This document shows positions 44,520 to 56,950 of a stretch of DNA of 64,000 bases, piece after piece. How positions within the stretch are numbered: position 1 is the stretch's first letter; every line of letters begins with the position of its first letter. The DNA is from Pedobacter sp. PACM 27299 (GTDB lineage Bacteria > Bacteroidota > Bacteroidia > Sphingobacteriales > Sphingobacteriaceae), in the NCBI RefSeq assembly GCF_001412655.1, contig NZ_CP012996.1:2790001-2854000 (forward strand). The letters are read 5' to 3'. The notes under the pieces are model-generated. The model was not told where the DNA came from. It did not search any database and saw only the letters and a program-made list of their open reading frames with translations. The translations under genes and the position numbers were made by a program.

Positions 44520-45749
44520 TTAAGAGACCTTTTTTTGAGCGAAATAAACGGTTGGCATTAACCCAGTTTCTTTCTTGAATGCATTATAAAACGTAGCAGT
44601 ACTTTTAAATCCGCATTCCCTGGCAATAGACCCAATTTTCATTCTTTCTGCCTTAATTGGATATTGATCCATAAAAAACTGAATCCTGTATTCATTGATC
44701 CATTCTCTGAAATTTTTACCTACGAGGTTATTGAGGATAAATGAACAATGGTGTACAGGAATATTGAGTTTTCCAGCCAGGTCTATGATTTGAAAATCTT
44801 CCATCAGGTAAGGTTTCTCGATGTCCATTACTTCCCGCATTGCATTTGAATACTGCAGCAACTGATCAGGTAAGAGGCTGATTTTTTTTAGTTGAATTGT
44901 CTCTGGTTTTGCTGTTTTAACTTTTTCTTCTCGCTCAATTTCTAATTCCTCGTTAATTTTCGCTTCTGCTGTTTCTTTCCGAACAGGTATTACAGTATCC
45001 AGGCTCACCGACACAAAAAGATAGCCATAAAGCAATTTTGGATGGTGGAAGATGAAAATCATAATGCTCAAGAAGACCACGCCACTCATCAGCATAAATG
45101 ATCTGCTAATGTCAGGCTGGGACATATTCCAGAATAAGAGCGGGAGAAAACTAATCAGTTGAAAAAAAGTACCCACCATTAGAAAAAACAACAACCATTT
45201 TTTACGGGGACAGTTCTGGTCTGTATGGAAGATTTTTGATTTTAACACTACATACCAGGTCAATATTAAATAAATGATGGTTAACGCTGGTTTGCCCAGG
45301 TAGTAAAAAGCTGCAGAGAAAAGCCCGGTACTTTCGGTGATGAAAAGCTGTTTTTTTCCTTCAATCTGAATTGCAACAGAACTCCAGTTTGTAGTGGTGT
45401 TTTGTCCCCAGGGGAACACATGTACAATTGCAAAAACGGCCGGAACTAAATGTAACCATTGGACTTTCGACAACCTTGAGTTTTCATGAATGAAGCTGGT
45501 CGTATATAAATAAAAGCACGCAGGGCTAATGTACCAAAATGGTGTAAAAAACTGGTATAAGTTTGGGAACAGCTGCTGTTGTTCTGAATGGATCAATAAG
45601 GAGATGAATACTTGACCGAATTTGGAGAATAAAAGGATGGCAAGCAAGTAGTTTAAAAGCTTATTTCCCTGTTTAGCGAGAAAAAGGTGCATTGAAAACA
45701 GCAGAAAGAAGAAACAGCTTGCGCTGTGAAAAAAGAGAGAGAGCGTCAT
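44520..45749 (-). CDS. Membrane-bound AraC family regulator (7TM sensor plus HTH)
   Basis: A 409-residue protein. The first 240 residues contain about seven hydrophobic helices (CFFFLLFSMHLFLA, LLAILLFSKFGQVFISLLI, LVPAVFAIVHVF, LTIIYLILTWYVV, WLLFFLMVGTFFQL and others). A charged linker rich in Glu and Lys follows, then a C-terminal AraC DNA-binding domain (FQIIDLAGKLNIPVHHCSFILN, IGSIARECGFKSTATFYNAFKKETGLMPTVYF). Such regulators sense a signal at the inner membrane. It lies just upstream of and in the same direction as the BclB-like/giant/PorP genes, so it is the likely local regulator. Confidence 0.92.
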   Translation of the reverse strand: MTLSLFFHSASCFFFLLFSMHLFLAKQGNKLLNYLLAILLFSKFGQVFISLLIHSEQQQLFPNLYQFFTPFWYISPACFYLYTTSFIHENSRLSKVQWLHLVPAVFAIVHVFPWGQNTTTNWSSVAIQIEGKKQLFITESTGLFSAAFYYLGKPALTIIYLILTWYVVLKSKIFHTDQNCPRKKWLLFFLMVGTFFQLISFLPLLFWNMSQPDISRSFMLMSGVVFLSIMIFIFHHPKLLYGYLFVSVSLDTVIPVRKETAEAKINEELEIEREEKVKTAKPETIQLKKISLLPDQLLQYSNAMREVMDIEKPYLMEDFQIIDLAGKLNIPVHHCSFILNNLVGKNFREWINEYRIQFFMDQYPIKAERMKIGSIARECGFKSTATFYNAFKKETGLMPTVYFAQKKVS

Positions 45750-46212
45750 AACATTAGGAGCTATGAAACGAATTTAATTCAAATTATTGTAATAAATAGC
45801 TAAAATATGTGGTTAATACTTATCGATGAATAATAGGCAAAAAATATTATTTTTTAATATAAACTATTAAGGTCTTCTATTTTTTTAGTAGTATATGATA
45901 ATTATTTAATTTATCTTTTAATTTATAAATATGAATATTTATTTACAATAAGGAATATTTGTCTTTCTGTTTTTTCTTTTTGCTGGTCTGACTGAAAGAT
46001 GAATGAATGAAATGAACAGGATTACCACCTACTATTTTTAGATCTCTTGTAGATAAAGGGACTAGCACCCACGACAATCCCCATTAATCGCAAAAATCTC
46101 AACGGCAATATAAATATGGTATTATAGACGGACACTAAAAGTCCTCTGGAATAAATAACGCTATTCTACCGGTGCTATAATAAAAATACATTTAATCTTC
46201 GCAAAGTACGTT
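45750..46212. other. Gene-free AT-rich stretch
   Basis: About 460 bases between the AraC gene start and the BlaI-like remnant. I see no supported coding frame, RNA or repeat. Confidence 0.5.
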
Positions 46213-46387
46213 ATGTTACTTGTGCGATCTTCAAAACCTACAGTAACTTATAGTCCATCCAAAACAGAATTTGATTTTTTGCAAGTTCTATGGCAAGACG
46301 GCCCATCGACCCTGCGCTTTGTTCACGATAAATTGATCCAGCAAAAAGGCGAAGTGGCCTATACTTCAACGCTCAAGCTGATGCAAA
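46213..46387 (+). pseudogene. Truncated BlaI/MecI family repressor
   Basis: About 58 codons match the N-terminal winged helix of BlaI/MecI proteins: SKTEFDFLQVLWQDGPSTLRFVHDKL and YTSTLKLMQ. At about 46387 homology stops abruptly and the frame runs 19 more codons through sequence that, on the other strand, belongs to an ATPase fragment. The C-terminal dimerisation domain and the partner BlaR-type peptidase gene are missing. Confidence 0.75.
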
Positions 46388-46608
46388 CTTATTTCATTTA
46401 TATTTTTAAATGCGGACAAATCATGATTTGTATAAGAAATCGATAATATATCGTTAAACTCTTTCGTTCTTTTCTCTATCATGACTCTTTGAGCAGTTTT
46501 TCCTGCTCCACGAGGCGCGTAAATGATATTTGATACTGGTTGATATAGATCATCCCATATATCTTCAAAATAGTCTGGTTTAATAAAAAAAATTGCATTC
46601 CAACATAA
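46387..46608 (-). pseudogene. Fragment of a P-loop ATPase
   Basis: A minus-strand frame without a start codon reads FFIKPDYFEDIWDDLYQPVS, NIIYAPRGAGKTAQRVMIEK and RTKEFNDILSISYTNHDL. APRGAGKT is a Walker A motif in the setting seen in ORC/CDC6-like or defence-associated ATPases (PRG-GKT-RR-IE). A stop lies just upstream at 46611, and the frame ends where it meets the BlaI remnant. Only the P-loop region survives. Confidence 0.6.
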
Positions 46609-46852
46609 TCAATACTAACGCTCAATAAAATGAATAACTATAATGGTCTGATTTTTTACTTAATTTCAGGTTTATCTGTCATATCGCTAATAGCATGATG
46701 TCACCCTTTTTTGAGCCCTACTTAAATGACTTTTAATGGTTGTTGAGCTCAAGCACCACTTTTTTGTTAATAGAAAACAAAAAAAGCTGAATATTTAAAG
46801 AGTAAAGTAATCAATAATGATAAAAATATATGTTTTAGCTGTATTTGGATTC

Positions 46853-47235
46853 TGTACAATTCTTTATCCACCAAAGACTTCATCTTTTCATTGTGATCTT
46901 TGACGGCTCTAGTAAAGTATGCGAGCCATCCATTTTACCCAGGTATCTGCATTTAATGGCATCTGAAGTTATCATGATACCGAAACTTACCAACTCCTGA
47001 TGTGCCTGATAAACGGAACCTTGCAGTTGATCCAAATATGAATTAAGCATTTTCACATCTTCTTTAGTTCCGATCAGTCGGTTGGATCTCTTGCTCCAAC
47101 GGCTGGGGTTACAATCCCTCAGGTCGTGATTTCTGCACGTTTACAATCAACCGTAATTCTCGTGTAAATATGGGTGTTGCCACTGATGTAGTTCTTTTGC
47201 TTTTTCAGATAGAAAAGCAGGCTGAAGTTCGTTTT
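46853..47235 (-). pseudogene. Decayed tyrosine integrase (N-terminal part)
   Basis: Read on the minus strand from 47235: KTNFSLLFYLKKQKNYISGN and HIYTRITVDCKRAEIT, a TGA and frame change near 47123, then RDCNPSRWSKRSNRLIGTKE and DVKMLNSYLDQLQGSVYQAH, a second frame change near 46900, then VKDHNEKMKSLVDKEL. This is the arm-type DNA-binding and SAM-like N-terminus of Bacteroidota phage/transposon integrases. The start codon reads TAA-AAA instead of ATG-AAA. The catalytic domain is gone. It lies 245 bases from the 3' end of tRNA-Lys, a usual integration site. Confidence 0.75.
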
Positions 47236-47421
47236 TTAATGATTAAGGGTGAAACAAAAATAGCTTTGCAGTTTAACGCTTACAAAATGTTCAATCTGTA
47301 ACTATCTGTTCAGTAGTTGGATATGTGCCGTTCGGTGAGTAGGGTGAATTTTCCAAATGACTCACCGAATCGCTCAATTTTTTATCAGAATCGGTGCAAG
47401 TTTTGGTACCCCCGTAAAAGT

Positions 47422-47456
47422 AAAAAAGCCGTTAATCATGCGATTAACAGCCTTTT
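47422..47456 (-). terminator. Terminator of the tRNA-Lys gene
   Basis: On the minus strand, AAAAGGCTGTTAATC pairs with GATTAACGGCTTTTT (15 bp, two G-U pairs) around a GCAT loop and ends in a T run, 24 bases past the tRNA 3' end. Confidence 0.75.
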
Positions 47457-47479
47457 GTACGTTTTGATTTTGAATCTTG

Positions 47480-47552
47480 TGATCCCGCTGGGATTCGAAC
47501 CCAGGACCACTACATTAAAAGTGTAATGCTCTACCAGCTGAGCTACGGAATC
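47480..47552 (-). tRNA. tRNA-Lys (anticodon TTT)
   Basis: A 73-base cloverleaf on the minus strand. Acceptor GATTCCG pairs with CGGGATC plus discriminator A; the D arm is GCTC...GAGC; the anticodon loop is CTTTTAA within a TACA/TGTA stem; the T arm is CTGGG-TTCGAAT-CCCAG. CCA is not encoded. An integrase remnant lies on its 3' side. Confidence 0.95.
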
Positions 47553-48100
47553 ATTTATTGTTCCCTTGTTTCGGGAGTGCAAAGATAGAAAATTTTCCTA
47601 AATCAGTACACGCTACACTTAAAAAAGTGCACTAAAATTAAAATAATTTCGTAATGCACTGAGATACAGCTGAAATATTTTTACAACAAATGACCAATTG
47701 TTTCTAATAGGAGCAGAATACAATTCCTGTCGACTTGAATCATTGTTTATACACCCCGATAAAATCATAAGTTTAAAACACAATAATTACATTCCAACCT
47801 TTTCCAACCCCTAAAAACATACCTGTTAGAAAATAATTGACCGGAAATTACCTAATACTGCAAACAAATTGCCACTCTTCTTCATTATCTTCTTAGCCAA
47901 TATTAAATTAATACGTATCCAGAGCTGATCAAGAATGTAAAGCCCAGGTAAATTTTCCCGCATTTTGTTCATTTAGATAGGAATTAACGCATTCTGCCAG
48001 AAAATAACGTGATAATAATTTGGAAATGAAACTATAAACAGACAAATTTGTGAAAGAAAACGAAACTAATTGAAAGTTTCATTTTGTTAAAAGCGCTACT
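47553..48100. other. Gene-free stretch upstream of glpD
   Basis: About 550 bases of AT-rich sequence with no supported gene or RNA. It must contain the promoters of the tRNA (minus) and glpD (plus). A GAAACT / AGTTTC inverted repeat at 48063-48080, just upstream of glpD, could be an operator. Confidence 0.4.
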
Positions 48101-51218
<3,118 letters not shown>

Positions 51219-51298
51219 ATATCCTACTTAATCCAAATGGAGAAAGGAGGGAGTAGGACTAGAGAATTAACATCTTGTTTTACCAAAATTTTAATATC

Positions 51299-51736
51299 AT
51301 GAAATATAAAATCTTAGTGAAAACCGCTGTATTCGGACTTGTTTTAACAACAAGCGCAATGAGCGTAAGCGCACAAAAAATCAATGAAAAAGAGCTAAAA
51401 GTAAACGTAGATAAAATCTCAACTGCCACACAGCAGCTGAAGAATCTGGAGCCGGTTACTTTTAACTACGACACGAAAAAATTCAATTATCTGGAGCTGC
51501 CAACAGGTGGTCAATATGGCTTTTTAGTGAGTAATGTACTCCCTGAATTTCCGCAAATGGTAACCGAAGTGTCCAAACAATATAATGCCGGAAAAAATGA
51601 TTCTAAAGTAGTAAAATACAATGAGGTACAGTCAGAAAATCTGATCCCTGTACTGGTCGCAGCGATCAAAGAACAGCAGGCAGAAATTGAGCTTTTGAAG
51701 AAAGAATTGAATCTTTTAAAAGAGAAATCAAAGTAA
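51299..51736 (+). CDS. Small secreted protein resembling an S74 chaperone tail
   Basis: A 145-residue protein from ATG 51299 (an in-frame TTG at 51275 would break the signal peptide). The signal ends TSAMSVSAQ. The rest reads TFNYDTKKFNYLELPTGGQYGFLVSNVLPEFPQMV, then VVKYNEVQSENLIPVLVAAIKEQQAEIELLKKELNLLKEK. The second part, a Y-x-L-IPVLV-A-KEQQ-I--LK helix, is like the end of the intramolecular chaperone of tail-fibre and endosialidase proteins (peptidase S74), here without a fibre. It lies 80 bases after glpK. Function unknown. Confidence 0.8.
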   Translation: MKYKILVKTAVFGLVLTTSAMSVSAQKINEKELKVNVDKISTATQQLKNLEPVTFNYDTKKFNYLELPTGGQYGFLVSNVLPEFPQMVTEVSKQYNAGKNDSKVVKYNEVQSENLIPVLVAAIKEQQAEIELLKKELNLLKEKSK

Positions 51737-51803
51737 TATTTTAAAGCGCTGCTATTAAAAAAAGATAGCTTTCCTGGTACCCATAGAGCGCCAGAATACT
51801 AGC

Positions 51804-51842
51804 CACCCAATAAGTTTCAATGCTTATTGGGTGTTTTTTTTA
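51804..51842 (+). terminator. Terminator of the glycerol operon
   Basis: An 11-bp perfect stem CACCCAATAAG / CTTATTGGGTG with an 8-base loop is followed directly by eight or more T residues. Confidence 0.88.
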
Positions 51843-51987
51843 TCAGACGCATTTACCGTATTTTTTACCAGAAGTAAATCTCTTCAACGCTTGTGTTATG
51901 GCTGTTGAATTTCTAAACATCCTTTAAATCGCTCTGTTTCATCTGTTTAGGGAACGATTGCACAGTTTTTTATCGCTCATTTTAAAT

Positions 51988-52014
51988 TTTGGTGTTTAAT
52001 TCTTTGTAGATTTG
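51988..52014 (+). promoter_or_regulatory. Possible promoter of the third susC
   Basis: TAGATTTG (52007-52014) matches the TAnnTTTG -7 element, with TTTG 15 bases upstream, a shorter spacer than usual. The start codon is 34 bases downstream of the -7 element. Confidence 0.4.
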
Positions 52015-52048
52015 TTTAAAGGCAAAAGAAATTAACCTAACCAAATAT

Positions 52049-55018
52049 ATGAGCAAATTCTATTTATCACTGGCCCTGCTGTGCCTGTTTTGCAGCGCAG
52101 TCTACGCCCAGGACCGGAAGATTTCTGGCCAGGTGTCTGATGCCAAAAATGGGGAAACATTGATCGGCGTAACCGTCCAGGTCAAAGGAACTTCCCGCGG
52201 AACAAGTACCGATGCAAATGGCAAATTTAGCTTAAGTATTCCCGCAAATATCAGCAATCCCATACTCCTGCTAAACTATGTAGGTTTTCTGAAACAAGAA
52301 GTAAAAGTCGGTACGCAGAGTAATCTCAATATTAAAATGACAGCCGAGCAAAACGACCTGAATGAGGTGGTTGTGGTAGGTTATGGTACCGTGAAAAAAC
52401 GGGATTTAACTGGTTCTGTAGTGTCCATCAAAGGAGATGAGATTGCAAAAGTGCCTTCCGCCAATCCATTGGAATCTATTCAGGGAAAAGTTCCTGGGGT
52501 AGACATCACCAGAAGCAGCGGCGCAGCATCCTCAGGTGTAAATATCAATATCCGCGGAACTCGCTCCATCACTGCTGGAAACGGACCGTTGATCATCGTA
52601 GATGGTGTGCAGTATTCCAGCATCCAGGATATAAATCCCAATGATATCGCTTCTATGGACATTTTGAAAGATGCTTCCTCCACAGCGATATATGGGTCGA
52701 GAGGGGCAAACGGAGTGATTCTGATCACCACCAAAAAAGGAATCTCAGGCGAAGCGACCATTTCTTTAAATTCTTATTATGGCGTCTCGAAAGTATCCAG
52801 ATACCCATCTGTGATGGATGCACAGCAGTATATAGCATTGAAAAGAGAAGCCAACCGCAATACCGGAACCTGGAAAAGCCCGGCAGATGATGCCTCAATT
52901 TTTAGTACAGCAGAATTTAATGCGATTCAAAATAACCAGTTTTTGGATTACCAGGACCTGCTTTTCCATGATGGCCACCAGCAAGACCACCAGATCGGTG
53001 TGCGTGCAGGAACAGAAAAGACAAAGGTCTACTTCTCCCTGGACTATATGAACGAAAAAGGCGTGTTAAAAAAAGACAAATCCGACCGCTATTCGGCACG
53101 TTTAAACGTAGATCAATCTATTGGGAAAATATTTACCACCGGATTACAAGCGCAATTCACCCATTATGAACAAGAAAACCGCAGGGATCCCTTAAATCAA
53201 GCCAATAAAGTACCTCCATTAGGAACGATTTATGACGATGCTGGCAGCTTTATGTTCTATCCGCTTTTTGGCACATTTGTAAATCCACTGGCGGACGAAC
53301 AGCCAGACATTTATACCAGTGAGTCGGTCATTAACCGGACAATCTTGTCAGCATACATGGAACTGAAACCAATAGAAGGCTTGGTGATTCGCTCTAATCT
53401 GGGTGCAAACCTCAACACAGATCGCCTGGGGACGTATGCAGATCGTTATTCCCTGGATCGTAATGGCTCCAATCCTAAAGCAACTTATGCGGCTTCCAAC
53501 GGACATTTGATCAATATTGAAAACTTTGTGACGTATAACAAGCAGATCAAAGAACATGCCTTTACCCTAACTGGAATCAATAGTATGCTGTTCAATAGGG
53601 CCGATAATGTGAGCGCCTCCGGTGAGAATCAGCTGCTCAAATCGCAGTTGTTTTATGGGCTCGGAAATACCATCAATCAGGCGGTAAGTACTGCCTACAC
53701 TATGAATAACCTGCTTTCCTTCGCAGGGCGGTTAAACTATGCTTACAAAGGAAAATACCTGCTGACCCTAACCGGACGTACAGACGGTTCTTCGAAGCTC
53801 GCTGAAGGTAACAAATGGGCGTTTTTCCCTTCAGGTGCGATTGCCTGGAGAGTAAGTGATGAAAAGTTTTTGAAAGACAATGAAGTGATCTCTGACCTGA
53901 AATTAAAATACAGTTACGGGATCGCAGGAAGTGACAACATCAGTCCATATTCTACAGAGAGCAGCTTGTCGAAAATTGCCTTTGCCTATGATGATGCCGC
54001 GGCACCAGCTTACACCTATACGCCAAGAACAGGGAATAAACAGCTGAGCTGGGAAAAAACAAAGACCAGCGACTTCGGGCTGGAGATTTCCTTCTTGAAA
54101 AACAGGATCTCTGCAACCGTTGATTACTATGATTCAAAAACTTATGATTTGCTGCTGAACAGAAGTCTGCCGCCCTCTACAGGTAATGGCAGTGTGATTC
54201 AAAATGTGGCCAAAACGGGCAACAGAGGACTGGAAATCTATATCGCCTCAAAAAATATCCTCAGCGAAAATTTCCAATGGACAACCAGTCTGAGTTTTAG
54301 CAGAAATAAAGAGCGCATTATTGAACTGGCTGGCGGCGCTCAGGCAGATGTGCTGAACAACTGGTTTGTAGGTTCTCCAATCCAGTCTTTTTACGACTAT
54401 GAAAAGATCGGAATCTGGCAAGCCGATCAGGCTGCTGAAGCCTTGAAATATGGACAGAAACCAGGCGATATCAGGGTGAGAGATTTGAATGATGACGGTA
54501 AAATAGACGGTACTAACGACCGTAAAATATTAGGAACCAATCGCCCAAGCTGGAGCGGTGGATTAGAAAATACGTTTACCTACAAAGCATGGGACTTAAA
54601 CATCTATGTGTACGCCAGAATGGGACAGATGCTATATGCTGATTTTCTTCGCCGCTATGATCCGCAGGGCGTCAATAACAGCTCTACAATCATCGATTAC
54701 TGGACGCCGGAAAACCCAACAAATGCCTACCCGAGACCAAATAAAAACACCTCATTGGCTTCTACCTTATACTCTTCGAGTTTAGGTTATGAAGACGGTT
54801 CTTTTCTGAGGGTCAGAAACATTACCCTCGGTTATTCCATCCCTAAACAGACATTGGAAAAAAGCTTTGTCAAAAGTTTAAGGCTGTATTTCACCGCAAG
54901 AAACCCACTTACCTATACCAAATCAAGCCTGTTAAAGGAGTATGATCCGGAAAGAGGAGGGTCAGAAGGAGCACCAATGACGAAGCTCTACACCTTTGGT
55001 CTGAATGCCAGCTTTTAA
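52049..55018 (+). CDS. SusC/RagA TonB-dependent transporter (third)
   Basis: A 989-residue outer-membrane transporter. The signal peptide (LSLALLCLFCSAVYAQ) is followed by a carboxypeptidase-regulatory-like domain (KISGQVSDAKNGETLIGVTVQVKGT), NEVVVVGYGTVKKRDLTGSVV, the plug (KVPGVDITRSSGAASSGVNINIRGTRSI) and the barrel ending FGLNASF. There is no STN domain and no sigma/anti-sigma pair nearby, so regulation is either constitutive or from a distant regulator. It pairs with the SusD 29 bases downstream. No degradative enzyme is adjacent, so the substrate is unknown. Confidence 0.96.
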   Translation: MSKFYLSLALLCLFCSAVYAQDRKISGQVSDAKNGETLIGVTVQVKGTSRGTSTDANGKFSLSIPANISNPILLLNYVGFLKQEVKVGTQSNLNIKMTAEQNDLNEVVVVGYGTVKKRDLTGSVVSIKGDEIAKVPSANPLESIQGKVPGVDITRSSGAASSGVNINIRGTRSITAGNGPLIIVDGVQYSSIQDINPNDIASMDILKDASSTAIYGSRGANGVILITTKKGISGEATISLNSYYGVSKVSRYPSVMDAQQYIALKREANRNTGTWKSPADDASIFSTAEFNAIQNNQFLDYQDLLFHDGHQQDHQIGVRAGTEKTKVYFSLDYMNEKGVLKKDKSDRYSARLNVDQSIGKIFTTGLQAQFTHYEQENRRDPLNQANKVPPLGTIYDDAGSFMFYPLFGTFVNPLADEQPDIYTSESVINRTILSAYMELKPIEGLVIRSNLGANLNTDRLGTYADRYSLDRNGSNPKATYAASNGHLINIENFVTYNKQIKEHAFTLTGINSMLFNRADNVSASGENQLLKSQLFYGLGNTINQAVSTAYTMNNLLSFAGRLNYAYKGKYLLTLTGRTDGSSKLAEGNKWAFFPSGAIAWRVSDEKFLKDNEVISDLKLKYSYGIAGSDNISPYSTESSLSKIAFAYDDAAAPAYTYTPRTGNKQLSWEKTKTSDFGLEISFLKNRISATVDYYDSKTYDLLLNRSLPPSTGNGSVIQNVAKTGNRGLEIYIASKNILSENFQWTTSLSFSRNKERIIELAGGAQADVLNNWFVGSPIQSFYDYEKIGIWQADQAAEALKYGQKPGDIRVRDLNDDGKIDGTNDRKILGTNRPSWSGGLENTFTYKAWDLNIYVYARMGQMLYADFLRRYDPQGVNNSSTIIDYWTPENPTNAYPRPNKNTSLASTLYSSSLGYEDGSFLRVRNITLGYSIPKQTLEKSFVKSLRLYFTARNPLTYTKSSLLKEYDPERGGSEGAPMTKLYTFGLNASF

Positions 55019-55047
55019 AAGGAATTATTATCAAGAAAAGAGAACTC

Positions 55048-56682
55048 ATGAAAAATTATATCATTAAAGGATTAATACTGCTTACCGGATTCACAGCCCT
55101 GTCTTCCTGTAAAAAGATGTTAGAAGAAAAAGATCTTTCCGGAATCACAGCGGAAAGCGTGTTCACGACACCAGCAGGCTTTGAAACCCTGGTCAATGCC
55201 GCCTATTCCTATCAGCGATGGTGGTATGGAAAAGAAGAAGGGTATGGCATGGCCGAAATGGGAACAGATTTATGGATGAGCGGTGCAGGAGATGTCAGCA
55301 CAGATCTAACTCAATACATCAACCTTCAAGGGACAAATGCGGCGGTCACCACGGAATGGCAGCAGCTGTATGCCGCTGTAAATCTATGCAATGCAGGAAT
55401 CAACAGGATCGGTGGTGCTGGTCTGGATCCTGCCACAAGAGCCATCAGAGAGGGGGAACTAAAATTTCTCCGGGCCTTTTACAACTGGCACATTGTGGAA
55501 TCATGGGGTGGCGTACATTTTACACTCGAAGAGACCAAAGGCGTCATTACTACCGCCAATAAAACACCGGTAGCAACATTTAATAAGCAGATTATTGAAG
55601 ATTTATTATTTGCGGTAAGCAATCTGCCAGCTACCACCAAAGACTATGGCAGAGCGACAAAACCTGCCGCACAAGCATTACTGGCGAGGATGTACCTCAC
55701 GCAGAATAAATATCAGGAAGCAAAAGATATGGCACTTAATGTGATTGATGGAACCTATGGTTTCTCACTTTTGTCCGCTTATGCAGACCTCTGGAAAATG
55801 CAGAACCTGAAAAATAAAGAAGTCATTTATGCCGTTAATTATTCTACAAATCTTTCTTTGAATGATCTGGTAGATCCCATCTTAAATCCTTTAGGGCATA
55901 GCAGGGGCAGCAACAGCAGTCACATGTTATTTGCTATGAAATATGATGACCAGCCAGGAATGCTGCGCGATATCTTAAATGGAAGACCCTTTGACCGCTA
56001 TATGCCTACCCGCTTTTTACTGGATTTATACACTGACGATGATGCCCGTTATGATGGCTCATTTAAAACCGTATGGTATGCCAATGGAACCACCAGGCCA
56101 GCCGGGATGAAATTGGGAGATACGGCCATTTATGCAACAAAGAAAGTGTTTGCACCAACAGGGAAATTATATAAAATCTACGACAGAAATGCCGTTTACA
56201 ATGCAAATGGTACAGTTAAAGACCAACTGCATTATGTAACCTTGAACAAGTTTGATGACCCTACCAGAAGCAGCATCAACGAGGCCCAAAGTGCCAGGGA
56301 TGTTTTTGTGATTCGGCTCGCGGAATTATACCTTATCGCTGCAGAAGCTTCCCTGCAATTGCAAAACCCAGGAGATGCCGCTAAATATATTAATGTGCTC
56401 AGAACCAGAGCAGCGAAACCAGGAAAGATAGCCGATATGCAGGTGTCTGCAGGACAAATGACGCTTGATTTTATCCTGGATGAACGTGCCAGGGAATTTG
56501 CAGGAGAACAAATCCGCTGGTTCGATTTGAAAAGAACCGGAAAACTTCTGGAACGTGTAAAAGCATATAATCCAAATGCGCTGAACATTAAGGATTTTAA
56601 CCTGGTTAAGCCAATTTCAAGAACTCAGATTGATGCAGTGAGTAATAAAGATGAATTCAGTCAGAATACGGGATATCAATAA
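55048..56682 (+). CDS. SusD/RagB family nutrient-binding lipoprotein (third)
   Basis: A 544-residue surface lipoprotein with lipobox LSSC (Cys21). EGELKFLRAFYNWHIVESWGGVHF near residue 135 and the C-terminal DERAREFAGEQIRWFDLKRTGKLLERV with ISRTQIDAVSNKDEFSQNTGYQ are standard SusD features. It caps the preceding SusC. The operon ends here; a strong hairpin lies 218 bases downstream. Confidence 0.96.
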   Translation: MKNYIIKGLILLTGFTALSSCKKMLEEKDLSGITAESVFTTPAGFETLVNAAYSYQRWWYGKEEGYGMAEMGTDLWMSGAGDVSTDLTQYINLQGTNAAVTTEWQQLYAAVNLCNAGINRIGGAGLDPATRAIREGELKFLRAFYNWHIVESWGGVHFTLEETKGVITTANKTPVATFNKQIIEDLLFAVSNLPATTKDYGRATKPAAQALLARMYLTQNKYQEAKDMALNVIDGTYGFSLLSAYADLWKMQNLKNKEVIYAVNYSTNLSLNDLVDPILNPLGHSRGSNSSHMLFAMKYDDQPGMLRDILNGRPFDRYMPTRFLLDLYTDDDARYDGSFKTVWYANGTTRPAGMKLGDTAIYATKKVFAPTGKLYKIYDRNAVYNANGTVKDQLHYVTLNKFDDPTRSSINEAQSARDVFVIRLAELYLIAAEASLQLQNPGDAAKYINVLRTRAAKPGKIADMQVSAGQMTLDFILDERAREFAGEQIRWFDLKRTGKLLERVKAYNPNALNIKDFNLVKPISRTQIDAVSNKDEFSQNTGYQ

Positions 56683-56900
56683 CCTAAACAGTTCGAGGAA
56701 TGATATTGAGCGCCTCAAATTTAAAAACGTTAATGATAGTTGCCCACTCTATGGCTGGCCTACTGCTGATGCTGGGGACGCCAAATAATGGCAGCCCGTG
56801 ATGATTTGAATTACTTTGTAACAAAAGAAGCCTTAGACCTTATCCGTTAATTTTTCCCGGAAAGACAGGTCCGTATCTGACTGAATTTAGGCCTGTAAAC

Positions 56901-56932
56901 AAGAAAGCCTCAGAGAAATCTGAGGCTTTCTT
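56901..56932. terminator. Bidirectional terminator hairpin
   Basis: AAGAAAGCCTCAGA and its exact reverse complement form a 14-bp stem closed by a GAAA tetraloop, with T-rich ends on both strands. It lies between the plus-strand susD and the minus-strand gene ending at 56951 and can serve both. Confidence 0.85.
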
Positions 56933-56950
56933 ATACGGTCATTCAACCAA

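Noticed and set aside
47317..47526. Plus-strand 69-codon frame ending VIPLGFEPRTTTLKV
   Set aside because: It runs across the tRNA-Lys terminator and the antisense of the tRNA itself; the GFEPRTTTLKV ending is a known false translation of tRNA sequence.
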